From contig JAHIKV010000153.1 in assembly GCA_018897395.1 (NCBI GenBank), positions 1 through 29,087 of the forward strand: 29,087 nt of DNA, written 5' to 3'. The translations under genes and the position numbers were made by a program. Positions 1 through 6,647 of this stretch are shown in pieces. Under the pieces are notes generated by a model. The model searched no databases. It saw only the letters and a list, made by a program, of their open reading frames with translations, and had not been told where the DNA came from. Each line of letters opens with the position of its first letter. Within the stretch, counting starts at the first letter, position 1. The stretch is from Planctomycetota bacterium. Lineage in GTDB: Bacteria; Planctomycetota; Planctomycetia; Pirellulales; Thermoguttaceae.

Positions 1-143
1 AACCTTGTCTCCCTCTCGGTCTCGGTTCATCAATCCTCTTGGAGGTAATACCACTAACCGGAGAGCCGGATGCGGGAAATCCGCCAGTCCGGTTCGGAGG
101 GAGGGGAGGCCGAACTCAATCGGCCTTCCCTACCCCTATCCGA

Positions 144-1202
144 CTACCGGCCGCTTAGCTCATGCACCGCCTCGACCAACGCGACGACGTTCTCCGGCGG
201 GGTTTGCGGCAGGACACCATGGCCGAGGTTGAATACGTGGCCCGGGCGGCCGGCGGCTTGGCGGAGGATTTCCTTCACCCGGCGGCGGATTTCCGGCGGA
301 TCGGTCAGCAACACCACCGGATCGAGATTCCCCTGAATCGCCCGGTCGTAGCCGATCGCCCGCCATGCGTCGTCGAGTCGAACTCGCCAATCGACGCCCA
401 CCACGGCCGGGCGTTTCTTCTTGCCGAAGGCCTCGCCCAACAGCGGCAGCAGCGCAGGGTTGCCGGTGGCGAAGTGGATCGCCGGTACGCCGGGCCGAAG
501 CCCCTCGATCACCGAGCGGCTGTGCGGCAGGACGTAGCGGCGGTAGTCGTCCGGGCCAAGGCAGCCCGCCCAACTGTCGAAGAGCTGCACCAACTGCGCG
601 CCGGCGTCGATCTGGGCGTTCAGATAAAGGGTGACCGCGCGGGCCAGCCGGCCCATCAGCGCGTCCCACGCACCGGTGTCGGTGTACATCAGTGTTTTGG
701 CGAGCCGATAGTCGCGGCTCGATCCGCCCTCGATCGCGTACGCGGCAAGCGTGAACGGGGCACCGGCGAAACCAATCAGCGGCAGCGCCGGATCGAGGCC
801 CGCCCGCGTCTTGCGGACCACCTCCATGACGAACTCCAACGGCTCGACGGTTTCCAGCTCCAGCAGCCGGTCGACTCCGGCGGCGTTGTGGATCGGATTG
901 CCGAGCACCGGACCTCCGCCGGCGGCGAAGTCGAGCCGCATACCCATCGGCTCGAGGATCAGCAGCAGGTCGGAGAAGATTATCGCCGCATCGACGCCGA
1001 TCCGCTCGACGGTCGTAAGCATGACCTCGGCCGCCAGCTCGGGGTTCTTGCACAGATCGAGGAAGGAGGTCTTCCGCCGCAGTTCCCTGTAGTCGGGCAT
1101 GTAGCGGCCGGCCTGCCGCATCAGCCAGACGGGCGTCCGTCGGACAGGCTCGCGCCGGACGGCCCGCATCAAAAGGCTATTGACCCACGCGGGATCGGAC
1201 AT
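144..1202 (-). CDS. hemE: Uroporphyrinogen decarboxylase
   Basis: Cytosolic enzyme of heme biosynthesis that decarboxylates the four acetate side chains of uroporphyrinogen III to give coproporphyrinogen III. The 352-residue product has the usual family length. The N-terminal signature RQAGRYMP carries R29 and R33, which bind substrate carboxylates in the family. The IIFSDLLLILEPMG segment supplies the catalytic Asp (D78). The NLGHGVLP segment near the C-terminus carries the conserved His. The ATG start leaves the normal short lead before the signature; no good ribosome binding site is visible. No other heme gene lies next to it. It appears to be a single transcription unit whose upstream side is occupied by a palindromic repeat. 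Confidence 0.97.
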   Translation of the reverse strand: MSDPAWVNSLLMRAVRREPVRRTPVWLMRQAGRYMPDYRELRRKTSFLDLCKNPELAAEVMLTTVERIGVDAAIIFSDLLLILEPMGMRLDFAAGGGPVLGNPIHNAAGVDRLLELETVEPLEFVMEVVRKTRAGLDPALPLIGFAGAPFTLAAYAIEGGSSRDYRLAKTLMYTDTGAWDALMGRLARAVTLYLNAQIDAGAQLVQLFDSWAGCLGPDDYRRYVLPHSRSVIEGLRPGVPAIHFATGNPALLPLLGEAFGKKKRPAVVGVDWRVRLDDAWRAIGYDRAIQGNLDPVVLLTDPPEIRRRVKEILRQAAGRPGHVFNLGHGVLPQTPPENVVALVEAVHELSGR

Positions 1203-1235
1203 TGGACGTAGGAGTTCGGATGTAGGGTGTAGCGT

Positions 1236-1319
1236 GTAGGGTGGGTCAAGCGCAGCGCAGCCCCACCAAAAGCAGTAGAAAAAGATGGTGGGGCTGCGCT
1301 GCGCCTTGACCCACCCTAC
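1236..1319. repeat. Long inverted repeat, GTAGGGTGGGTCAAGCG family
   Basis: Two arms of about 33 bases (1236-1269 and 1286-1319) are near-perfect reverse complements around a short A-rich loop. They read GTAGGGTGGGTCAAGCGCAG and its complement. A single arm of the same family recurs at 13594-13626. It fills most of the gap between hemE and the PEP-CTERM gene. No coding role is visible. Confidence 0.85.
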
Positions 1320-1406
1320 TTTTCTTTTCCGTTTTCGCGGCGTGCAAGCACGTCGGCTAAACGTTCCGCCGCTATCCTACATCTCCGGTCCCAAATCCTC
1401 AATCCC

Positions 1407-2264
1407 CTATCCCCGCCGCCAGCGCCGCCGGGCGAGTGTCGCAAGGAATCCGACGATTAGCAAAGCGAGGGTTGACGGCTCGGGCACGACCGTCAGGTTA
1501 TCCATCGCAAAGTAGGCCGGCGTGTTCATACCCCACGCGCCGGTGTCGGAAGAAGTCAACGTGAATTGCAGGCTGCTCACGTTGTCGCCAAGCCCGGTCA
1601 AGTCCACCAGGGTCCAGTCGTCAACTATGTAGTCGTCGGCGCTGTTCTCGAAGTGATAGTCGGCCAGATGGAAATCGACCGTGCCGGTTTCCGCGCCGCC
1701 GGCGTCAAAGCCGGCGATCGTCAACAAGAACCAATCCTCGTCGGTTTCGTCCACGCCGCCGAACTTCTTGGCGAAGCTGTCGCCGTTGAGCATCGAATGG
1801 TAGGCGTAGGCGTTGTTGGTGAAATACGCCGACTGGACGAGGGTGGGCACGGCGAAGCTGACGGTCGGAACCGAGTACCAACCGCAGTAGGCCACTCCGT
1901 AGTAGTTGGGGTCGCCTTGCCCGCCAGCGGGGCTGGCGATGGCCGTGTATTGACCGCCGGTTCCGGTCGAGGCGGTGTCGGTTCGGTTGGAATAGGCCCA
2001 GCCATCCCAGTAGTGCATTTCCATACTGGAATAACTGGAGTAGTAATGTTCGTGGTAGTTATTGAAGGTTGCGCCCCGGCTGTGGAACGTGTTGTAGTCA
2101 CCACTGCCGTTGTCGTAGGAGGTGTCCACGCCGTCCCACTGGCTTTCCAACGGCACAAAATCCACCACGGTAGCCTGCGTCGCTTCAAGCGGCAGCAGTA
2201 GGCCGACGGCCAGCGCGGCGATCGGCGTACACCATTTCCACGTTTTCCTAAGCGTGCGTTTCAT
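1407..2264 (-). CDS. PEP-CTERM sorting-domain protein
   Basis: Exported protein of 285 residues. It starts with MKRTLRKTWK followed by a hydrophobic signal segment (AALAVGLLLPLEATQA). It ends with a PEP-CTERM tripartite signal: VPEPSTLALL, a hydrophobic helix, then an Arg-rich tail (ARRRWRRG). In the family this tail is recognised by an exosortase, which is not in this window. The middle is rich in Tyr, Asp, Ser and Gly and contains a plausible carbohydrate-binding-like beta region (DWTLVDLTGLGDNVSSLQFTLTSSDTG), typical of planctomycete DUF4465-like PEP-CTERM proteins; that subfamily call is tentative. The start is set by GAGGAG six bases upstream of the ATG at 2264; a longer reading to 2309 lacks such a site. 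It lies 116 bases downstream of the DUF1559 gene with no terminator visible between, so they may be co-transcribed. Confidence 0.88.
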   Translation of the reverse strand: MKRTLRKTWKWCTPIAALAVGLLLPLEATQATVVDFVPLESQWDGVDTSYDNGSGDYNTFHSRGATFNNYHEHYYSSYSSMEMHYWDGWAYSNRTDTASTGTGGQYTAIASPAGGQGDPNYYGVAYCGWYSVPTVSFAVPTLVQSAYFTNNAYAYHSMLNGDSFAKKFGGVDETDEDWFLLTIAGFDAGGAETGTVDFHLADYHFENSADDYIVDDWTLVDLTGLGDNVSSLQFTLTSSDTGAWGMNTPAYFAMDNLTVVPEPSTLALLIVGFLATLARRRWRRG

Positions 2265-2380
2265 CAGTAGCTCCTCTGCAAACAAAAATGAAAATGAAAC
2301 AGAATTCATCGTTTATGCTGGCGCGCCACCGGCACGATTATTGGGAAGTTTCCATGTTTGTGGGGCGTTCGATCTCCATT

Positions 2381-3253
2381 TCAAAAATCGCCGACAACTT
2401 CGCCGCCGGCGCGGGTGCAAATCGCGGCGAGGGTTTGCAGTTGCATTGTTTCGCTAAGAAACCGCACGGAGCCGTCGCAGAATGCACCGTTCGCTCCGTT
2501 GGGATGCTGGCTGCGAATTTCGTTTTCCGGGTAAATGCCCTTGGCCGGGTCGGGCGGGAAGTTGATCGCGTATGCTTGGTCGAAGATATTCAACCCGTTG
2601 ATCCACTGACCGTCGGCCCAGGCCGAGTCCTCGGAAACGATCAACGTGTTGGAGGTCCCGTCTTTGATGTCGCTGACGCTGATGGCCCGCCCGTAGAGCA
2701 TCGCGCCCTTGGGCGGGTTGTTCTGACGAGCGGGTCCGCCGGGAAAACGGATGCGCTCGCCGTAAATACCGCCGTAGTCGGTGGCGCCGCGGCCGCTGGT
2801 CAGGCAGGACGACCTGGCGACGGTCGGGCAGATATAAGTCGAAACGACCACGGCAGCCGCCCGGGCGTTCTCCGCGCTATCGAACGCCTTGGAGAAATCA
2901 ATCTGGTCGTGGAGCGATTGCTGCTCGATGTACGGCAGCAAAAAGGCCGACCATGCCAATTGCCGGCCGTCAGCGCCGTATGGCTTGCCGGTTTTCGGAT
3001 TGATCATCGACCGATGTTCGATCCCGCCCGGCGGAAAACATCCGCAGACCTCGTGATAGCCGTGCAGCCCCAGGCCGATCTGGCGAAGGTTGTTGAAGCA
3101 GGAAACCCGCCGCGCCGCCTCGCGGGCAGCCTGCACCGCCGGCAACAACAACGCCACCAAAACGCCGATGATCGTAATGACCACCAGCAACTCGATCAAC
3201 GAGAAACCAGCGCTCCACGCGCGGCGGGAAAGCCCACGGGCTAAACGTGCCAT
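2381..3253 (-). CDS. DUF1559 family prepilin-like protein under a cobalamin riboswitch
   Basis: Planctomycete pseudopilin-like protein of 290 residues. The N-terminus has a short basic leader followed by GFSLIELLVVITIIGVLVAL, a type IV prepilin cleavage and methylation signature (cleavage after Gly, Glu at +5). The next stretch, LLPAVQAAREAARR, is the usual DUF1559 continuation. The C-terminus carries HPNGANGAFCDGSVRF, the family's H-X9-DG motif. The function of DUF1559 proteins is unknown; they are thought to be exported through a type II or IV pilus-like apparatus. The start is ambiguous. The ATG at 3253 gives a normal leader but has no ribosome binding site. A TTG at 3283 adds ten residues and has AGAGG upstream. 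A cobalamin riboswitch lies directly upstream on the same strand. Confidence 0.92.
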   Translation of the reverse strand: MARLARGLSRRAWSAGFSLIELLVVITIIGVLVALLLPAVQAAREAARRVSCFNNLRQIGLGLHGYHEVCGCFPPGGIEHRSMINPKTGKPYGADGRQLAWSAFLLPYIEQQSLHDQIDFSKAFDSAENARAAAVVVSTYICPTVARSSCLTSGRGATDYGGIYGERIRFPGGPARQNNPPKGAMLYGRAISVSDIKDGTSNTLIVSEDSAWADGQWINGLNIFDQAYAINFPPDPAKGIYPENEIRSQHPNGANGAFCDGSVRFLSETMQLQTLAAICTRAGGEVVGDF

Positions 3254-3287
3254 TGGAAAACCGGAACAGCAAGACGCCGACAATTAT

Positions 3288-3317
3288 TGCGGCCTCTGTC
3301 CCTCGCAACGGGCCGCA
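3288..3317 (-). promoter_or_regulatory. Hairpin between riboswitch and DUF1559 start, possible expression platform
   Basis: On the minus strand TGCGGCC (3311-3317) can pair with GGCCGCA (3288-3294). The right arm overlaps the AGAGG that would serve the TTG start at 3283. There is no T-tract, so it looks more like sequestration of translation initiation than a terminator. This is a structural reading by eye only. Confidence 0.4.
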
Positions 3318-3323
3318 GCCAAC

Positions 3324-3507
3324 GCGTTGGTAGGTCTTCTGGCTCCCGAGTTCGGGCCGGTCCGGCCTTCTCACCGCACGCGCGGCAATGGCCAATCAGA
3401 TCGGACCGCCCTAATTTCACTCGGTTACAGCGGCGGGGCCGCCCCGGATTTGCACCGGAGTTCCCTGTTTGTCGGCCTTTCCCACGGGAAAGGCCGACCA
3501 CCAACGC
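3324..3507 (-). ncRNA. Cobalamin (adenosylcobalamin-type) riboswitch
   Basis: Read on the minus strand, the segment carries the cobalamin riboswitch landmarks in order: a P1 arm GCGTTGGT (3500-3507); a GC-rich hairpin (GTCGGCCTTTCC with GGAAAGGCCGAC); AGGGAA; the core CCGGTGCAAATCCGG; GCGGCCCCGCCGCTGTAACCG; GTGAGAAGGCCGG; the B12 box AGCCAGAAGACCTACC (3329-3344); and the closing P1 arm ACCAACGC (3324-3331), an exact complement of the first arm. The only gene downstream on this strand is the DUF1559 protein. The opposite strand has no gene that it could control. Confidence 0.95.
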
Positions 3508-3629
3508 ACGTCGTAACGGACATGAATCTAGCAGAACGGCCCGACGTTGTCAAATGGGCCGGAAAAGAAAATCCGCCCCCCGTTTATTGACCCCGGGGTA
3601 GATAATATCGCCGCAAAACGGGCGCCATT

Positions 3630-3695
3630 GGTAAGCGGAGCTTACCCGTGCGGGGTTTCCGCGTTTTCTGGGACACGGGTAAGCCGTGCTTCCCC
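3630..3695. repeat. Imperfect palindromic repeat
   Basis: GGTAAGCGGAGCTTACCCGTG (first 20 bases at 3630-3649) is mirrored by CACGGGTAAGCCGTGCTTCC at 3674-3693. It lies in the 337-base non-coding stretch between the riboswitch and the YfdX gene. Function unknown. Confidence 0.6.
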
Positions 3696-3741
3696 ATGCC
3701 ACCCGTTCCAATGGCCTTCCGCAACAGAAAATACTTACAAT

Positions 3742-3814
3742 AAGCGGAGTTCCGTGGACAACATGTGCAATTATCGTGAATTGCGTCTGCCGTCCCCGGA
3801 ACTCCCTTTCGCTT
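3742..3814. repeat. Imperfect palindrome downstream of the YfdX gene
   Basis: AAGCGGAGTTCCGTGG (3742-3757) is roughly complementary to CCCGGAACTCCCTTTCGCTT (3795-3814). It could act as a transcript end for the minus-strand YfdX gene, but there is no T-tract. Confidence 0.5.
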
Positions 3815-3844
3815 AACGCCTTTACGTTCGCGGCTGCAAGCGGT

Positions 3845-4522
3845 TTACCATTCCGATTGCTCGAACTGTTTCTCGCTTTTCACGTTTGGCATTCCAATCA
3901 GACTCGTGGAGTCAACGATCAGCCCGTCCTCGGCCGCCTTCAGCGCCAAGTTTGCCTCGTAGTATTTGTGCTCGTCGGCAAGCCTGGTGGCCTCGGTGAC
4001 GCATTTTATCGTCGCCTCCAAGGGCATCAACACGCAAGTGTACGTCACGTCGATCTCGCCGAGCCAAAGCTCGTTGATCGCTTCCTTGCTTTGACCGTTT
4101 TTGAAGAACTTGTTCGCCTTGTTGATGTGCTCCGCTTTTTCGGGCGAAAGGACGTAAGTCTCGGTCAAGGCGACGCGGCCGTCGATGGGAATCCAAGCCA
4201 TTTGCGCGGTTTGGGTCTTGCCCGTGACGGTTTGTCCGCCGCCGGTGGTTTTCGAGAACGGCGTGAACGGCGACGCGTTCTTCGTGGCTGCATACAAGCC
4301 GTTTTTCGCCTTGTTCAGCATCTGGGTCGTCACGTTCGGTTCGCCGTTGAAGATGGCGACGCGCGCGGCGCGGACCGCCTGCATCGCGGCGAAACCGTCT
4401 TGCGAAACCTTCATCTGGATCTCTTGCGCCGGCGTGTTCGCCTTGGCCGGATAATCGGCGGCCGTACAGAACGAACACAACGCGAGCGTCAGCGCCAATA
4501 GGGAAATAACAACGGTCTTCAC
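3845..4522 (-). CDS. YfdX family exported protein
   Basis: Exported protein of 225 residues resembling YfdX, an enterobacterial periplasmic stress protein linked to acid or drug tolerance; its biochemical role is not settled. The family pattern shows in the spaced motifs DGFAAMQAVRAARVAIFNGE, then ALTETYVLSPEKAEHINKAN, then EINDELW-like ELWLGEIDVTYTCVLMPLEA, then KYYEANLALKAAEDGLIVDS. The order and spacing are those of YfdX. A signal peptide (MKTVVISLLALTLALCSFCT) precedes the mature part. I chose the GTG at 4522 because AGGAGG lies six bases upstream; the longer reading to 4618 has no such site and would bury the signal peptide. It appears to be a single-gene unit. Confidence 0.88.
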   Translation of the reverse strand: MKTVVISLLALTLALCSFCTAADYPAKANTPAQEIQMKVSQDGFAAMQAVRAARVAIFNGEPNVTTQMLNKAKNGLYAATKNASPFTPFSKTTGGGQTVTGKTQTAQMAWIPIDGRVALTETYVLSPEKAEHINKANKFFKNGQSKEAINELWLGEIDVTYTCVLMPLEATIKCVTEATRLADEHKYYEANLALKAAEDGLIVDSTSLIGMPNVKSEKQFEQSEW

Positions 4523-4816
4523 GATCCACCTCCTCGAATGGTTGAACCCGGCGGGAGAAGCCGGCCGGCGATACGATTCGACCTCGGATACTTCCCCACC
4601 TGAAAATATATAGGTCACTCGACGGCGCCATTCATGGTTATGCGTGATTTTCGCATTCCCGAGCGGGCCTATGGATTCTTCGCCGCGTTCGGAACGGCAA
4701 GTTCCGACCCGTTCCCCCCCTCACATCCGTCATTATCTATAGGTTCCGGTATTGATTATGCCCTATGTGCCGGGTATTCGTAGCGGCAACTCGGCGGCCG
4801 GGGAACGGGGCCGGCT

Positions 4817-4891
4817 GGGGACTGGTCCATTTTTCGGCTGGAAAACGTGTTTGGCGAGAAAAGCGCCGGCCGAAAACATGGACCTGTCCCC
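4817..4891. repeat. Palindromic repeat of the GGGGACxGxxCC family, copy 1
   Basis: GGGGACTGGTCCATTTTTCG (4817-4836) faces GCCGAAAACATGGACCTGTC (from 4869), an imperfect inverted pair. It belongs to the same GGGGACAG-type family as the element inside miaB and the one after the flp gene. Confidence 0.75.
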
Positions 4892-4904
4892 TTCCGCGAC
4901 GCCA

Positions 4905-4986
4905 GGGGGACAGTCCCATTTTCGCGGCCGATACGTGGATTGGCGATGCAACATCCGCCGCGCCGCGAAAATTGGGACAGTCCCCC
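4905..4986. repeat. Palindromic repeat of the GGGGACAGTCCC family, copy 2
   Basis: The arm at 4905-4928 (GGGGGACAGTCCCATTTTCG and following) is mirrored almost base for base by 4962-4986. Together with copy 1 it occupies most of the 487-base gap between the YfdX start and the next gene. I see no gene there. Confidence 0.8.
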
Positions 4987-5009
4987 GCGAACGGTTACTC
5001 CAAAGGCGT

Positions 5010-6047
5010 CTATAGCGGTTTGATGGTGCTGACCCACAGCAGGGGCTTGCCGGCCTCGTCGCGGCGGACCTCGAACTTCAACCGCGCCTGAAACAACAGC
5101 TTCCGCAGCGCCAGGCTGTAGGTCGTCCGGCTCCGGGGGAGCGAGACAATGACCTTCTCGGGGTCGATGCCGTGATGTTTTAGCGCGTTGTGGTCGATCA
5201 GCACCGGCGCGCCGAGGCGTTTGCCGATCGCCTTCAAGGCCGTGGCGGCCGATACGTTTTGCACGTTGACGTTGTGGAACTCGAACAAGGCGGGCAACAC
5301 GTCGCGGGCGGAATCGTCGGCCTCTGCGCCGACCGGCCAACACTCGACGCCCGGCCGCGCCGCGGCCGATTCGTAGGTTAACTTTCCGCCGGAGGTTCGC
5401 GGCGCGAAGCACAAGCCCGCCGAGCGAAGCAAATAGGCCAAAGCCGTCCCGCGGGCGAAGCCGTTCAATTCCTCATCAATTTTGTCGTCGCCCAGCGCTC
5501 CGGCCAGACGAGAGTCGATCCTCAGCGACGGGTTCAATCGAGCGGCGATTTTCTCGATCGCCCGACGCCGGGCCATGCCTTGGGTGTCGAAGCCGACCGG
5601 CACGGCGAGATCCTTTTTGACTCGGTTGTACTCCGCTGCGGTCAGACCGAACGCGCCCTTCTTCGCCCGGGACGAAGGGGGGCCGTTTTCGGCCAAGTCC
5701 TTCAACCATTGGGCAAGCAGGCCGATTTCGCCGCGTCGAAAACGTCGCCCCGGCAGCTCGATTTCATTGCGGGAGAGCACGATCCCGGTCACCACGTACT
5801 CCGGGTTCTCGGCGGCGCCCCGAGTGTCGATCGCCGGTTTGCCGGCCTCTTTGACGGAGCGGATCCGCACGTTGCGGATGCCGGCCCGGCCCAACGCTTG
5901 CGACCATTCCTGAAAGGCCAGTGCCGAGCTGCGGCTATCGCCGACCAGTTCCAAGCGGACCGTCCCGGCCGCATGGGCCGACGCGGCGGAGGCTGAGAAT
6001 CCGACCAGAACAAACAATAAAACCGATGGTGAGAGGCGAGTTTGCAT
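5010..6047 (-). CDS. Exported protein of unknown function with a C-terminal STN/secretin-like region
   Basis: Unrecognised 345-residue protein. It begins with a clear signal peptide (LLFVLVGFSASAASAHA). The first part (VRLELVGDSRSSALAFQEWS) looks like a small alpha/beta domain. The last 90 residues (NVNVQNVSAATALKAIGKRL, then APVLIDHNALKHHGIDPEKV, then SLALRKLLFQARLKFEV) have the pattern of STN or secretin N-domains, as seen in planctomycete exported proteins that compare LALRxLL repeats. Nothing in the sequence gives a reaction. The ATG at 6047 is preceded by a run of C on the sense strand and has no good ribosome binding site. It stands alone on the minus strand. Confidence 0.75.
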   Translation of the reverse strand: MQTRLSPSVLLFVLVGFSASAASAHAAGTVRLELVGDSRSSALAFQEWSQALGRAGIRNVRIRSVKEAGKPAIDTRGAAENPEYVVTGIVLSRNEIELPGRRFRRGEIGLLAQWLKDLAENGPPSSRAKKGAFGLTAAEYNRVKKDLAVPVGFDTQGMARRRAIEKIAARLNPSLRIDSRLAGALGDDKIDEELNGFARGTALAYLLRSAGLCFAPRTSGGKLTYESAAARPGVECWPVGAEADDSARDVLPALFEFHNVNVQNVSAATALKAIGKRLGAPVLIDHNALKHHGIDPEKVIVSLPRSRTTYSLALRKLLFQARLKFEVRRDEAGKPLLWVSTIKPL

Positions 6048-6170
6048 GGTTGATACTCGGGGGGGGGTACAACGATTCCGCCGGGAAAACGCACGATCAA
6101 CAACAGATTATAGCACGGGGTCACCCCTCCAAGAGAAGCTACTTGCAACCGTAATCCGGACTTTTGCAAA

Positions 6171-6387
6171 CTAGGCTAACCGTATTTTAGCGAACATAAG
6201 GTCAAGGTCCTTTTCGTGTTTCCGGACTTGTTGGACAACCCAGGCAAGGGTGGCGCGGAGCGTCTCGTTCAGCATCGCTGGGCAGGGCCATCGCGGCGAA
6301 TATCCGCTCACCCGCCCGGCGCTCGTACAACGGACGAAGCCGATCCAGAACTTCCGCACAGTTCAGCTTATAGGCAAGGGTGTTCAT
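6171..6387 (-). pseudogene. Decayed reading frame, origin uncertain
   Basis: Two short overlapping minus-strand frames read like one broken gene. The first, from 6387, gives MNTLAYKLNCAEVLDRLRPL then YERRAGERIFAAMALPSDA. The second gives LNETLRATLAWVVQQVRKHE then KDLDLMFAKI, with the shift near 6275-6285. Neither has a ribosome binding site and neither is long enough for a normal protein. It may be a remnant of a planctomycete helical protein, but I cannot name the family with certainty. Confidence 0.35.
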
Positions 6388-6470
6388 GGCGGCATGATAC
6401 TGGAAATTGCCGGGGAAGAAAAGGGATCAGTCGGTCTGGCCGGAAAGCGTGGCTCGCCCCCGAGTAATCC

Positions 6471-6549
6471 GTAGGGTGTGTCCTCGACACACCACAGACA
6501 AATAGGTCATGCTTTCCAGAATTTCAGGTGCGTCGCGGACGCACCCTAC
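6471..6549. repeat. Inverted repeat, GTAGGGTGCGTCCGCGACGCACC family, copy 1
   Basis: GTAGGGTGTGTCCTCGACAC at one end and GGTGCGTCGCGGACGCACCC then TAC at the other form inverted arms around an AT-rich middle containing ACAAATAGGTCA. The same arrangement recurs at 17173-17250, where the middle reads ACAAGTAAGTCA. Confidence 0.85.
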
Positions 6550-6647
6550 GCTGCTTACAGGCCGGCTAAACATTGGGTGAGAAAGGCGGGCAAAGGAACC
6601 TCCTTTTCCCTCCTCCCTCCTCACACATCTCCCTTCGACCCGCTAGA

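Noticed and set aside
107..127. AGGCCGAACTCAATCGGCCTT hairpin as hemE terminator
   Set aside because: A 7-base-pair stem lies 17 bases beyond the hemE stop, but it is not followed by T residues; too weak to list.
162..1211. Long open frame (349 codons) on the plus strand opposite hemE
   Set aside because: It mirrors the minus-strand hemE codons, has no recognisable domain and is typical of antisense frames in high-GC DNA.
1566..2201. 211-codon plus-strand frame opposite the PEP-CTERM gene
   Set aside because: Antisense shadow of a gene with signal peptide, ribosome binding site and sorting motif.
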